Assembly: GCF_000001735.4 (NCBI RefSeq)
Contig: NC_003075.7
Span: 745,001-809,000 of the forward strand
Origin: Arabidopsis thaliana
Lineage: Eukaryota; Streptophyta; Magnoliopsida; Brassicales; Brassicaceae
Length of the DNA: 64,000 bases
Direction of reading: 5' to 3'
The position numbers and the translations under genes are program-made. The notes under the pieces are model-generated. The model was not told where the DNA came from, did no database searches, and worked only from the letters and a program-made list of their open reading frames with translations. Position 1 is the first letter of the stretch, and every line of letters starts with the position of its first letter. Shown in pieces: positions 34,803-48,402 of this stretch.

Positions 34803-35733
34803 CGGATTCCGAAGTTTCTACTTAATCCAAACAAAGTAAGATCACAATTCACAAGCTGAAACAGCCTTGAACTGTGTCCAGATCAAGAATCTGCAGAGAA
34901 TTTCAACAAACAATCCTTAGTCCTTAGTATCCCCTAAAATTCAGCTCAAAATATCAAAAAACAAAGTTCATAGAAAAAAAAAACAGGACAATTCCGAAGT
35001 TATACTTCTAAACGATACTAAACCCAAAATCACCAATTCGTTTTCGTTTCAATCACCGACAAATCAAAATCCGCAGAAGTGTATATCAACTAAAATCTAC
35101 CCAAAGTAGACATAAAAACAAAAGGCAAAATCTTAAAATCAAGCAGAGAAGTTAGGGTATGAAAACAGAAATCTGAAGAAGAAGAAGAAGCAGGAATAAA
35201 AATTGTGATACCTTAATCGGAGAGACGATTCGAGAAATTAGGAAGAAGAAGAAGAAGCAAATTCGTAGACGAATTTTTGACTCGCATTGAATCGTAGCTT
35301 ACGATCCCTCTCACCCAGTACTACTCCTCTCGATTCTATTTTCATTTTTTCATTTTCTTTTAACTCGATGCGTGGCATTTTCGTTAATATTTACACTTAA
35401 GCTACAACTATTGGTCATTTCACTAACCACGCGTGCCTTGCTGGCATGATCGTAATATCTCATTGGTTATAAAATCAACTGCCAGCACACTGCATGACGT
35501 GGTATTAACCGACGTCGCATTTCAGATTCTCTCCAAAGCCGAAATAAGTAACGTAACGGTTAAATTCGGGAGAAACGACGTCGTTAACAATAAACCTTGT
35601 GGTTAAAGACCAATTTTCTTTTGGTAACTTCCTTTTTTGTCAAAGCTTTTACATAATTAGAAACAATGTTAGTATAAAAAAATACCTTAAGCTCAAAATA
35701 TATTTTGAGAGGACTTAGGAAAACAATTGTTTG
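34803..35733. other. Leader with probable 5' UTR intron, SEC23/24-like promoter, and ABCB3 3' end
   Basis: On the minus strand a leader exon ending CCGATTAAG is followed at 35211 by GTATCACAA, a good donor. A matching acceptor (GGATTAAG or its TAG three bases on) lies at about 34818-34821, so a leader intron of roughly 390 bp is likely. The GAAGAAGAAG runs near 35176 and 35245 are in or beside the leader. The remaining sequence to 35733 is AT-rich promoter and the 3' UTR of the ABCB gene. Confidence 0.6.
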
Positions 35734-38700
35734 TCAACTAGAAGCACTAATGTGAAGTTGAACAAGCGAAGCATAAACACCACCTTCGATATTGATCAAC
35801 GTTTCGTGCGTCCCTTTCTCTACGATCACACCGTTCTTGACCACGGCTATGACGTCAGCATTCTTGATCGTGGAAAGCCTGTGAGCCACTACTACTGTGG
35901 TCCGGTTCACCATCACTCGGTCAAGCGCGTCTTGAACCACCCGCTCCGATTCTGCGTCCAACGCGCTCGTTGCTTCGTCGAGTAACAGAATCTTCGGTTC
36001 TTTCACGATGGCGCGTGCAATTGCCACGCGTTGCTTCTGTCCTCCTGACAATTGTATCCCTCTTTCTCCCACCACCGTATCATAACCCTAAATTGAAATA
36101 AGAAAGAGTTTTTTTGCTTGCATAGTAAGTAATCTCTCTGTTTTTCAAAAGTGAATAAAAGTCTTGTTGTACTTGTAGTTTACCTGTTGTATACTAGATA
36201 TGAACCCGTGGGCATTAGCAAGCTCTGCGGCAGCTATGATCTCAGCCTCGGATGCTTCATCACCGCCTTTTCCGTAGGCAATGTTGGATCTTATTGTGTC
36301 GTTGAACAGTACAGGCTCTTGCCCTACAAGCCCCATTTGTTGTCTCACCCATTTTAGTTGCAGCTTCTTGAGCTCAACTCTGTCTAGAGTTATATGACCC
36401 GAATCCGGATCATAAAACCTTTGTAACAGAGAAATCACTGTAGATTTACCTGATCCACTCTCTCCGACCAAAGCAACCGTCTGAAATAAGCAAGAGAATT
36501 AAAGGACTAAACATGTATATCAAAATCAGAATTGGTAAGTTTCATGTCTCCTCACTTTATTTGTGTCAATATGTAAGGGAAATATCAAGATAACCAAAAA
36601 AACAAATGATAGTAGTCTTTTGGACATGTTACCTGTCCAGCACGAATGGCGAAACATAGGTCACGAAAGATTTGAACGTCAGGTCTAGTTTGGTAGGTGA
36701 AGCTTATGTGACAAAGCTCGATATCTCCTTTAACATTCTCTAACACGAGTCCCGATTCATCTCTCGAATCTATCATCGATTTCCCATCAATAATCCCGAA
36801 AATGGAAGCAGCAGCACCCTTTGCTTTACTCGAATCAGGAGCAAAAGAGCTAGCTTGAGATATCCCAATCGCTGTCATGGTTAACGCCAAGAAAACCTGC
36901 AAAAGATCATTAGTTTTCTTCGTCCCAAGATTTCATTACAAAGATTCCCAAGAAGAAGAAAAAACCTGAAAAACATCGTTGAAGTTTGTCCTTCCGGCTT
37001 TAACCAGTCTAGCTCCCACGTAGAAACAACTAGCGTAGACAGAGTAAAGAACGAAAAAGGAGATACCAAACCCTACTCCGCTGATTAAACCTTGCTTAAT
37101 CCCAGATTTAATCGTATCTTCACATCGCTTCTTATACATCTCCATCACTTTCTCCTCTGCACAAAAAGACGCAACAGTTCTTATACTCCCCACCGCGTCA
37201 TTCGCCACCTGACTCGCCTCCTCGTACTTTGCCTGCAAACATTTTTTTCTTTCAAAACTATTTTAAGTTTCTTCTTCAACAAGTAAGCCTTAAACCCTTG
37301 AAAACTCATTCCACAATAAAAAAATGAAAACAGGAATGTGCGACCAACCTTTGCGTCTGCAGTGAAGCCTTTAATGAACTTAATTTGAAGATAACCATTG
37401 ATTCCAATTAAAGGAATCATTACTAAGATAATAACCGCCAATTTCCAACTCGCTGTGAAAGCTATAATCAGACCGGAGACTGCGGCTGCAGCGTTCTTAA
37501 CAGATAAAGACAGCGAGTCGCCCACAAGAGTCTTGATCAAGGCTGCATCAGCAGAGAGCCTTGATCCTATGGTGCCACTCGAGTTCTCAGGATCATCGAA
37601 CCACCCAACCTCCATGTGAACAACTTTCTCAAAACACATTACTCTTATCCTCTGAATTAATCTCCCTCCAGCTACAGCAAACAAGTAGGTATGCATTGGA
37701 TACACTATCAAAGAAGCTACACCAAGAAGCACGAATATCATTGACCAGAATCTTGAATCTCTCTTCATATCGTGAGGCGGTTTGAAGAAAGCTTCGATTA
37801 CTTTTGCAAAGAGGATACCAAAAATCGGGAATATAGTGCCGTTCACTGCACCTAATAAGGTTCCAAGTATAAGAATGGTAGTCTCCGGCTTGTTTAGAGC
37901 AGCGATTCGGGTTATCGACACATTTCGGCTTTGTTCTCGAGAAATTTCAGTATTTTCTTGGCGTCCAAGTAAACCAAGAACGGAAACAGAGTCATCATCA
38001 TGCACCCTCGTTCTGATGTTTCTAGATGATCCACGGTTGATTGATCTGTCTCGCAATTCATTTGAACTCTCCAATCTCTTCGGTTCTTTTTTTATCTTTT
38101 GTAACCGTATAAGTTGTGCATAAGCCCCTTCATGGTCCTTGAGTAGCTCCGAGTGTGAACCTATTAGATGAGTACAAAAAATTAAATTTTTGCAGTTGAG
38201 TCAAACCCCTAACCAAAATGCAGAAATGTTACTTACCTTCTTCCACTATCTTGCCGCGGTGAATCACAGCAATCATATCAGCATTTCTCACTGTGCTTAA
38301 CCGATGTGCAACAATCACAGTAGTCCGGCTCATCATTACCCTATCTAAAGCCTCTTGGACTACCCTTTCAGATTCCGCATCAAGTGCGCTCGTCGCTTCA
38401 TCTAACAGCAAGATCCTCGGATCTTTAAGTATCGCCCTCGCTATAGCAATCCTCTGTTTCTGTCCTCCTGAGAGTTGAGTTCCATGTTCCCCTACCAATG
38501 TCTCTAAACCTCGAGGCAACTTATCGATGAAATTAGCCGCGTTTGCTAGCTTTGCCGCTGCTTGAATCTCTTCAACTGTTGCGTTCTCTTTTCCGTAGCC
38601 GATATTCTCCATTATACTTGAAGAAAACAGAACAGGTTCTTGACTAACCAATCCAATCTTTCCCCTAATCCATTTCAACTGAAACTCCTTTAAGTTAACA

Positions 38701-40329
38701 CCATCAATAAGCACACTGCCGGAACTTGGATCATAAAATCTTTCTATCAAACTGATCACAGAAGATTTCCCACTCCCGCTTTCCCCTACCAGAGCAGCGG
38801 TTGCACCACTCGGAATCAACAGCGAGAATCCGCCAAAAACCTCTTCCATAGGTCTCGCAGGGTAACTAAAACACACATCTCGCAGCTCGATTTCGCCTCG
38901 GATATCTTCTAAGACCTTACCATTTAGATCAAAAGCATCAATCGACGGCTTTCTTTCGATCGTTTCAAACATCTTATAAGCTGCAGCTTTACCAGCCGCA
39001 AATGCGGTTAGACAAGGTGTTGTTTGCCCTAAAGACCTATAAAAAGAGAAAACCACAGTTTTTAAACCGTTTTAACTGTGTTGAGACTACAGAGAATAAT
39101 ATGAATATATTACTCACATCGAACTTGCGACCACAGTGACCATTACATTAACCACTTCCCCACCTGTATACCCTTTTTTAAGTATCATTTCTCCACCAAA
39201 CCATATAGCTAAAGCATAGCTGCAAAAGAACACAAAAAACACTACTCCAAGACCTAACCCCATAGAGAAACCTTGCTTAACACTCGCTCGATAGGCTAAA
39301 TTTATAAATTCTCTGTAGCTTTTCATCGCTTGCTTCTCTCCCGTGAAAGAAGCAACCTGAAGAAAAAAACACAATAACTTGGTTAACATCAACCTTGCAA
39401 AAGGGAAAAGAAAGCATTCTTACGGTTCGAATAGACCCCAAAGTTTGTTCAACAACAGTCGATGCTTTTGCATAAGCAGCTTGTTCACGAGAAGAAGCTC
39501 TAGTAACTATAATCGGCATAGCTGCACCAGCTATAGCTAGAAGAGGAATTGAAACTAACATAACAAGTGTAAGTAACCATCCTTTCACAAACGCTAAAAC
39601 AAATCCACCCACAAATGTTGCAATCAACTGGATAAACTTCCCAACCTGCAGAAAATTTTCAAATCTTTAGTAACTTCAGTCTACTCATTTTATTTTATTT
39701 TTTGCTGTTTTCGTTTGTTTACCTTCTCACCCATAGCTTCTAGTATAAGAACAGTATCACCGGACATTCGACCAACAACTTCTCCGGTGCTCGTTTCGAC
39801 ATCGAAGAATCCAATGTCTTGTCTTAGAATCGTTTTCAGATACAAACTCCTTATCCTTGCAGCTTGTCTTTCCCCAGTAATCATCCAACAAGCCACCTCT
39901 ATAACCAAAAAAGAATTTAAAAAAAAAAAATCAAAATTGTTTTTCTTACAAAACAGAACTAAAGTTAACTTATTACTTACGAAGAAATGCTGCTCCTAGT
40001 GTCCCAAGTCCAAGGTAGACAAATTTCAAACAGACCTAAACATGTTAAAGTAAACATAAGATTGTTTCTTTTTTTGAGTTTTTTTTCTTCTTTTGATTAA
40101 CTCATTTTTTGGGTTCTATCCTAACCTTGGAGACTATCTCAACAATGTCTTTGTTGCTCTGGTTCTGACCAATAGAATCAATGAGATCACCAAACAATAA
40201 TGTCATTAAAGGAAAACCAACACCGTTTCCTATAGCTCCGATCGAACCAACGATCATCAACAACACATCGGTAGAATCTGAGAAGGAAAACAATTTGTAG
40301 AACGGTACGGTCTTTGTCTTTTCTTCCAT
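35734..40329 (-). CDS. ABCB3: Full-length ABC transporter, subfamily B (MDR/PGP-type)
   Basis: Plasma-membrane-type exporter, TMD-NBD-TMD-NBD. ABCB proteins move auxin, lipids or other organics; the substrate of this one cannot be inferred. The first exon is 40329-40126 ([16 protein letters not shown]), then 40035-39981, 39898-39723 and further exons down to the stop at 35734. NBD1 (exon around 39020-38229) has Walker [10 protein letters not shown], signature LSGGQKQR, Walker [20 protein letters not shown] and H-loop VAHRLST. NBD2 is split between exons near 36471-36184 (GESGSGKST) and 36075-35734 ([20 protein letters not shown]). Both NBDs look catalytically complete. The linker (about 38074-37950) is charged and Ser-rich. 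It is head-to-tail with ABCB5, which starts 5.2 kb upstream on the same strand, and shares nearly every intron. Named by synteny with At4g01820. Confidence 0.94.
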
Positions 40330-40682
40330 TTCTATCTTTTTTGTTTTCCTTTTTTCTAACTACAAACATGATTGATTCATTTCTTATGTCTCTTTCATTT
40401 GATATTTTCTTAAAATGATTCTATTTAATGTTTAATGGCCCAATTGAAGTGATCTATATTATTTTAAGAACAAAACTGATCATTAGTTATAAAATATGAA
40501 AATATCGTCAGTCTTGTGTCGTCGTGTATGCCACCATTATTCCTTATTGTATTATGTTAATAGTGTGTTTAAGCATTGAACAAGCCGGAGTTCTCGTCCC
40601 TTTTTAGATTATCACATGTGATATGTGAAAAATGACAGTTGCGTAGCTAAAAAGCAATGACTAATAACAATAAATGTTTGCG
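40330..40682. other. Promoter of ABCB3 and 3' flank of ABCB5
   Basis: About 350 bp of AT-rich spacer between two genes transcribed in the same direction (minus). No ORF or repeat of note. Confidence 0.6.
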
Positions 40683-43600
40683 TCAATTAGAAGCATTGAT
40701 GTGGAGTTGAACGAGCGAGGCATAAACTCCACCTTCGATATTGATCAACGTCTCGTGCGTCCCTTTCTCTGCAATCACACCGTTCTTGACGACGGCGATG
40801 ACGTCAGCATTCTTGATCGTTGAAAGCCTGTGAGCCACCACGATGGTGGTCCGGTTCACCATCACCCGATCAAGCGCGTCTTGAACCACCCGCTCCGATT
40901 CTGCGTCCAACGCGCTCGTCGCTTCGTCGAGTAACAGAATCTTCGGTTCTTTCACGATGGCGCGTGCAATCGCCACGCGCTGCTTCTGTCCTCCTGACAA
41001 TTGTATCCCTCTCTCTCCCACCACCGTATCATAACCCTAAATTGAAATAAGAAAGATTATTTTGCTTGCGTAGTAAGTAATCTCTCTGTTTTTCAAAAGT
41101 GAATAAAAGTCTTGTTTTGATTACCTTTTGTATACTAGAGATGAACCTGTGGGCATTAGCTAGCTCGGAAGCAGCTATAATCTCAGCCTCGGTTGCTTCC
41201 TCGCCGCCTTTTCCATAAGCAATGTTGGCTCGTATCGTGTCGTTGAATAGTACAGGCTCTTGTCCTACAAGCCCCATCTGTTGTCTTAGCCATTTTAGTC
41301 GCAGCTTCTTGAGCTCAACTCCGTCTAGAGTTATATGACCTGAATCCGGATCATAAAACCTCTGTAACAGTGAAATCACCGTAGATTTTCCTGACCCACT
41401 TTCTCCAACCAAAGCAACAGTCTGGAAACAACATAAGAAATAAAGAAGTGTGCATATAATTAAAGCCCAAATCAGTTCAAAATCGTACCAAATATATTGA
41501 AATCTATAACAAAATAGTATAAAATCGGCAGAGTTCTAAAAATGTTTTTTTGGAGCTTCTACGCAAACACACACGACTTCATGTAAAAATGTTGGAGATG
41601 GTTACCTGTCCGGCACGAATGCTCAAACAGAGGTCACGAAAGACTTGAACATCAGGTCTAGTTTGGTAAGTGAAGCTTATGTGGCAAAGCTCGATATCTC
41701 CTTTTACATTCTCCAACACCATTCCCGATTCGTCTCTCGAATCTATCTTCGATATCCTATCAATAATTCTGAAAATCGAAACAGCAGCACCCTTACCTTT
41801 ACTCGAATCAGGAGCAAAAGAGCTCGCCTGAGAAATCCCAACTGCTGTTAACGTCAAGGCCAAGAAAACCTGCACAAAAATCATTAACTACAGTATGTTC
41901 TCCTCAAGATCCATTACAGAGATTTCCAAGAAAATAAACCTGAAAAACATCGTTGAAGTTTGTCCTTCCGGCTTTAACCAGTCTAGCTCCCACGTAGAAA
42001 CAACTAGCGTAGACAGAGTAAAGAACGAAAAAGGAGATACCAAACCCTACTCCGCTGATTAAACCTTGCTTAATCCCAGATTTAATCGTATCTTCACATC
42101 GTTTCTTATACATCTCCATCACTTTTTCCTCCGCACAGAAAGACGCAACCGTTCTTATACTCCCCACTGCATCGTTCGCCACCTGACTCGCCTCCTCGTA
42201 CTTTGCCTGCAAACATCATTTTTTATAATATTTTAAGTTACTTCTGTAACGAGTAACAAACCCTAACCCTAGAAAACTCATTTTTTTTAAAGTAGGCATG
42301 TTCAGTTCTGATAAACTTTCGAGTTAGGGCAACATAAATTACCCATTTAGGTCAAGATAATACTTATGTTGGTAAGGATACGTTTTCGTACAGATACATT
42401 TGAGACAATAATTTTTAGTACTCAGTTCGTAGAGGACCAACCTTTGCGTCTGCACTGAAGCCTTTCATGAACTTAATTTGAATATATCCATTGATTCCAA
42501 TAAACGGAATAATTACTAAGATGATAATCGCCACTTCCCAGCTCGCCGTGAAAGCTATGATTAGTCCTGTCACCAAAGACGCAACGTTTTTAACCGATAG
42601 ACAAAGCGAGTCTCCCACAAGAGTCCGGATCAAGGCTGCATCAGCAGAGAGCCTCGCTCCCATTGCACCGCTCGAGTTCCCAGGTTCATCGAACCACCCA
42701 ACCTCCATGTGAACAACTTTCTCAAAACACATTGATCTTATCCTCCGAATAAGTCTCCCTCCAGCTATAGCAAACAAGTAGTTAGTCGTTGGATACACTA
42801 TCACAGCGGCTACACCAAGAAGTACGAATATCATCGACCAGAATCTTGAATCTCTCTTCAGCTCATGAGGCGCTTTGAAGAAAGCTTCGATTACTTTGGC
42901 AAAGAGGATACCAAAGATGGGGAATATAGTGCCGTTCACAGCACCTACTAGGGTTCCAAGTATAAGAATTGGAATCTCTGGTTTGTTTAGAGCAGCGATT
43001 CGAGTAAACGACACTTTCTGTGATAGTTCTTGAGACATTTTAGTACTATCTTGGCCTGCAAGTAAACCCAGAACAGAAAAAGAGTCATCATCTTGCCTTG
43101 TGCTGTTGTTTCCTCTTGATGATCCACTGCTGATTGATCCATCAGAAATCTCCAATCGCTTTGATTCTTTGTTTATCTCTTGTAACCTTAGAAGCTGTGA
43201 ATAAGCCCCTTCATGATCTTTAAGTAACTCTGAATGCGAACCTGTTAACAAAAAAAATATTAGAGAATTAGAAATTTTCGCAGCTGAATCAAAAGGTTTA
43301 TGTTATTTACCTTCTTCCACAATCTTTCCACGATGAATCACAGCGATGATATCAGCGTTTCTAACCGTGCTTAACCGATGCGCGACAATCACTGTAGTCC
43401 GGTTCACCATTATCCTATCTAAAGCCTCTTGAACCACTCTTTCGGATTCCGCATCAAGTGCGCTTGTCGCTTCATCTAACAGCAAGATCCGCGGATCTTT
43501 AAGTATCGCCCTCGCGATAGCAATCCTCTGTTTCTGTCCTCCTGAGAGTTGAGTTCCATGCTCCCCTACCAATGTCTCTAAACCTAGAGGCAACTTATCG

Positions 43601-45483
43601 ATGAATTTAGCCGCGTTTGCTAGCTTCGACGCTGCTTGTATCTCTTCAACCGTTGCCCCCTCTTTCCCGTATCCGATATTCTCCATTATACTTGAAGAAA
43701 ACAGAACAGGTTCTTGACTAACCAATCCAATCTTTCCCCTAATCCATTTCAACTGAAACTCCTTTAAATCAACACCATCAATAAGCACTTGTCCGGAATT
43801 CGGATCATAAAACCTTTCGATCAAACTGATCACAGTAGACTTCCCACTCCCGCTTTCTCCTACCAAAGCAGTGGTTGTGCCACTCGGAATCAACAGAGAG
43901 AATCCGCCAAAAACCTCTTCTTTAGGCCTTGCAGGGTAACTAAAACACACATCTCTCAGCTCGATTTCGCCTCGAATATCTTCTAAAACCTTCCCATTTA
44001 GGTCAAAAGTATCAATCAAAGGCTCTCTTTCGATTGTTTCAAACATCTTATAAGCTGCAGCTTTACCAGCCGTAAATGCAGTTAGACAAGGTGATGCTTG
44101 CCCTAAAGCTCTGTACAAGGAAAATAAAATAGATTAATCACAAAATAACCGTTTCAAACTGTCTTAAGACCTAGAGAAAAAATATATAATATACTCACAT
44201 CGAACTCGAGACCACAGTGACCATAACATTGATCACTGCACCACCTGTATACCCTTTTCTCAGTATCATTTCACCACCAAACCATGTACCCAAAGCATAG
44301 GTGGAAAAGAACACCAAGAACATTACTCCAAGACCTAAACCCGTAACGAAACCTTGCTTAACATTCGATTTATAGGCCAAATTTATCAACTCTTTGTAGC
44401 TACTCATCGCTTGCTTCTCTCCCGTGAAAGAAGCAACCTAGATAAAACACACAAACACTTGGTTATAGTTTTATGTTAGAAAGTTTAGTATAAACGCTAC
44501 ACAAAACAGAAAAGGGAATAGGAAGCATTTTTACGGTTCGAATGGACCCCAAAGTTTGTTCAACAACATTTGATGCTTTTGCATAAGCAGCTTGTTCTTG
44601 AGAAGAAGCTCTTGTAACTATAATCGCTATAGCTGCACCAGACATAGCTAGAAGAGGAATTGAGGTCAACATAACAAGTGTAAGTAACCATCCTCTCAAA
44701 AACGCTATAACAAATCCACCCACAAATGTTGAAATCAACTGTATAAACTTCCCAACCTGCGAGAAATTTTCAAAACTTTATAATCATCAATCTATTATAA
44801 AAACCTTTTTTTTTTGTCTCAGTTTTCGTTTGTTTACCTTCTCACCCATAGCATCAAGTATAAGAACCGTATCACCAGACATTCGACCAACAACTTCTCC
44901 TGTGGTCATTTCGACATCGAAGAATCCAATGTCTTGTCTTAGAATCGTTTTCAGATACAAACTCCTTATCCTTGCAGCTTGTCTCTCCCCAGTAATCATC
45001 CAACAAGCCACCTCTATAACCAAAAAAACGAAAAATTGTTTTTCTCCATTTGATAAAAAAAAAAAAGAACTAAAAAAATGTATCTTACGAAGAAAGGCAG
45101 CTCCTAGGGCTCCAAGTCCAAGGTAGACTAAACTCAAACAAACCTAAACATAATAAAGTAAAACATCAAATAGCAACTCAAAATATTGTTTTGTTTTTTA
45201 GGTTCTAATTAGTAACACATTTTCTTACCTTGGAAACTCTCTCAACAATCTCTTCATTGTTCTGGTTTGGACCCATTGCATCAATGAGTTCACCAAACAA
45301 TAATGTCATTAACGGAGAACAAACACCGTTTGCGATAGCTCCGATCGAACCAACGATCATCAACAACACATCGGTAGAATCTGAGAAGAAAAACAATTTG
45401 TAGAACGGTACTGTCTTTGTGTTCGCTTCCAAGTTCCCCTTCTTCATCTCCTTATGTGTTGGAATGTTTGAATGAACGACCAT
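40683..45483 (-). CDS. ABCB5: Full-length ABC transporter, subfamily B (tandem copy)
   Basis: Tandem paralogue of the preceding gene with the same TMD-NBD-TMD-NBD plan and intron positions. The N-terminal exon reads [36 protein letters not shown]; the ATG at 45483 is preferred, but an in-frame ATG at 45501 exists upstream. NBD1 is in the exon ending near 43303 ([34 protein letters not shown]). NBD2 is in exons near 41412-41120 and 41024-40683. The ATP sites look intact. The third transmembrane-region exon is identical in protein to that of ABCB3, and 163 bp are identical at the DNA level, consistent with gene conversion. The linker is Ser/Gly-rich ([17 protein letters not shown]). Substrate unknown. 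Named by synteny with At4g01830. Confidence 0.93.
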
Positions 45484-45501
45484 TGAAAAATGACTCACCA
45501 A

Positions 45502-47040
45502 GTATTATCAATGAAACAAAGTCAAATCATTGAAAGATATGGGATCATATAAACAGGTGAAATATGGGTTCATTAAAACATTGAAAGATAGTTTAATTTG
45601 TTTATAAATACAAAATCAAGAAGGACATCGTGGGATATCAGATAAATAGTATTTTAAAGATGCTGTTATTAGGTGTGACATAAACAAAAATTTAAGAGGC
45701 GCAACAGTGGGATGTTTTATTGGTTTTTTTGGCTAACAACAAACACGATTTTGATAGTTCATCATGATTTTGATGTAATTGTTTTTTTTGTTTGTTTATT
45801 TTATGGTATATATGTAATGTTGATTAATAATGACCATAATGTTTAACATGATTTGTATTTTTAAGTAGAAAACTCCTTACAAAAAATATGAAAGTATCAT
45901 CAGTGTTTGTGTCATGGGCTCTACTAATTTCCATTGTCCTCAACTCGGTCGTGTATTCCATGATCCTCGAATCCCTTCTTTTTGTTTTGTCATCGGAAAT
46001 TTTTAATAATGAAATTTGTCGTGGAACCACGAAAAATTATAACGTCCAAATAAGAAAAATTTAAATCGTGGACAAAAAAAAAAATTCCAAAAACACAGCC
46101 GGAAGAAAAGTGATTTTCTTGGAATCTAGATTCTATGGAAGGGATGCAAATTAAGACACTATAAATTAATACGAAGCATAAACTTTTAAATCGAACTACA
46201 AAACCTTAAACTAAGAACAAAAGAAACCAGACTTCATCATCATACATTCATACCCTCTAGACTCAAAGAAAGCAAAGAAATCTCTTCTTCTCAAGCATAT
46301 GTCGATGAGATTTACCAAAGATACCCACGGCCAATCCGAAGTTAACATCAAATCAACCATCTTCTATCACGATGTTAGCTAATCTTTCGAAACCATAGAA
46401 AAAAAAAATTCATAATATGGCAAGCAAAACCACAAAAAAAACTCGAAAACATTTCTGAATGTGACGATGGACAAAGTCATGAAATTCATGAAAAAAACTC
46501 GAAAACATTTCAAAACGCGATCAAATCTAAATAGATCATGAAAATTGAAAACAGGGACAAAGTCACAAAGAGCATAAATATCACCAATCTCAAGAATGAG
46601 AATGAAGATGGATCGAGACCGCTATCATATTCATCAACAACGAACAAACCCAAGGAAAAGAAATCTCTCCAAACTTAGAAGACTACCATTGACAGTAACA
46701 TTGTATTTTAAGCCTTAAATGGTTAAACATGCATAATCTTAATGGACCTTTAAGCAAGCCTAGTTAGTCAATAAAAGGCCTAATTATGTATAACGTATAG
46801 TCGATGAAATGAAATTTGTCACATATATTTTGCTTGCCCTTCAAAAAATTCGATTGGTAAATTGGTAATATGTAAATTACATAATGGTGGAAACACATAA
46901 AACATAAAATACTAACTCATTTACTTTTCTAATATTCTTTTATTTATACTTTTTAAAATCAAAACAAAACAAAAAAATCATATATTTTATTAACACTATA
47001 CTGTTAAATTGACAAAATACTTGCAAAATTGCACTAAAAA
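45502..47040. other. Gene-free spacer upstream of ABCB5
   Basis: About 1.5 kb with no supported ORF. It contains the ABCB5 promoter and an AT-rich, A-rich tract (46180-46660) in which AAAACTCGAAAACATTTC recurs at about 46438 and 46496. The rest shows nothing recognisable. Confidence 0.6.
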
Positions 47041-48141
47041 CTAGATTTTAACCCGCGATGTACCGCGGGACTATTTATTTTATTAAAAATAACTAAAAAT
47101 ATATTATTTTATAAATTATCTGTATGTAACATATTGTTTGTATTTTATAAATATATAATCATAATTTTTATATATTGTACAATCCCTTGATTTTATCATG
47201 GAGTACACCGTAAGTCGATTTTTAAAATTTAAAATTTAAAATTATATATGATTTTTGTTAAGATTGTTTCTTTTGTCATATATTTTAAATTATATCATTG
47301 TATTTTAATTGTTAGTTATAGGATTTCACCCGTTGTATAACGTGTCGTATTACTATAAACTCAAACCCGTCTTACCATCTAATACCGTTCAATGAAATTA
47401 AACATATTTAATGGATTTCATCCTAGGTATACTGTCTAATATTACTATCGACCCAAACCCGTTCTACCATCTAACCCCGTTCAATAAAATTAAATATTAT
47501 TTTATTATTTTTGTTTTAATAATACTTTAATTTTAATTATATATAATTCAAATCAATTTCAAACTTTTTATTTTAAATGGTTATTTAATTGTTATAATTT
47601 ATAAAGTTCATATATTTTAATATTCTAAAACCGTCATACAATCTAATCCCGTTCGGTGAAATTAATAATTATTTTTTAAATTTTTTGTTTAAATAATATT
47701 TTTATTAAAAGATTTATAATTCAAATAAATTTAAAAGGTGTCTTTCAAATAGTTATTTGATTTTTTATAGATTTTACATCTAAAATATTTCTCTATATGT
47801 AACATATAGTTTTGTATTTTATAAATATTATAAACGTTTTTCTCTTAAATATTATAAACGTTTTATAAACTTTAAATAATTATAATATTTACCTTTTTAA
47901 TAAAGTATAATATTAATAATCATTTAAATAATTATGTATAGCTAATTTTAAGGGATTTGATTTAAAGTTTGTTGTTTAGATTAAATTTGAATGAATAATG
48001 TGATTGATATATTAAATAAAGAATTAAAAATCAAATTAAATAATTAAAGAAAAAAGAATTAATGCCAATGGTATACCATTGTAAATAAGTGTCAAGTAGA
48101 GGATTTATTTGCTAAAATGATTAGAAAAATGTATATATAGA
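47041..48141 (-). mobile_element. Non-autonomous Helitron (ATREP-like)
   Basis: Read on the minus strand, the element begins TCTATATATACATTTTTC at 48141 and ends with a 6-bp-stem hairpin (CCCGCG..CGCGGG, 47052-47069), a short spacer, and CTAG at 47044-47041. It is flanked by A on the 5' side and T on the 3' side, which is the Helitron A^T insertion rule. Both termini match the 5'-TC and 3'-CTRR structure of Arabidopsis ATREP families. The interior is AT-rich with degenerate internal repeats around TACCATCTAAYMCCGTTCA (for example 47377, 47465 and 47631). There is no Rep/helicase ORF, so it depends on an autonomous partner. It ends 261 bp before the TPK5 start codon, so it is close to that gene's promoter. 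Confidence 0.8.
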
Positions 48142-48402
48142 TACCATTACCAATCTAAACCTAAACACTTACTTGCGTGAAGCCATGAACTAACAATAAT
48201 AATACACATGTGGTCTGACGATAAATCTGATTTTCATACGTGGCATACTATGTGTGCCCCATTCTATAAACAAATTGCTAATCCAAAACACCAATCACAC
48301 TCCTCTCTCTGTTTTTTTCTTTTCTTTTGGCGTTTTCCGTTTGGTAAAAGATTTCATTTTTATTAGCTTTTCAAGATTCAGAGATTCCTAATTTGTTGGT
48401 AA

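Noticed and set aside
45502..47040. Hidden gene in the spacer upstream of ABCB5
   Set aside because: Read on both strands: only short frames, no splice-linked coding stretches and no RNA-gene structure.
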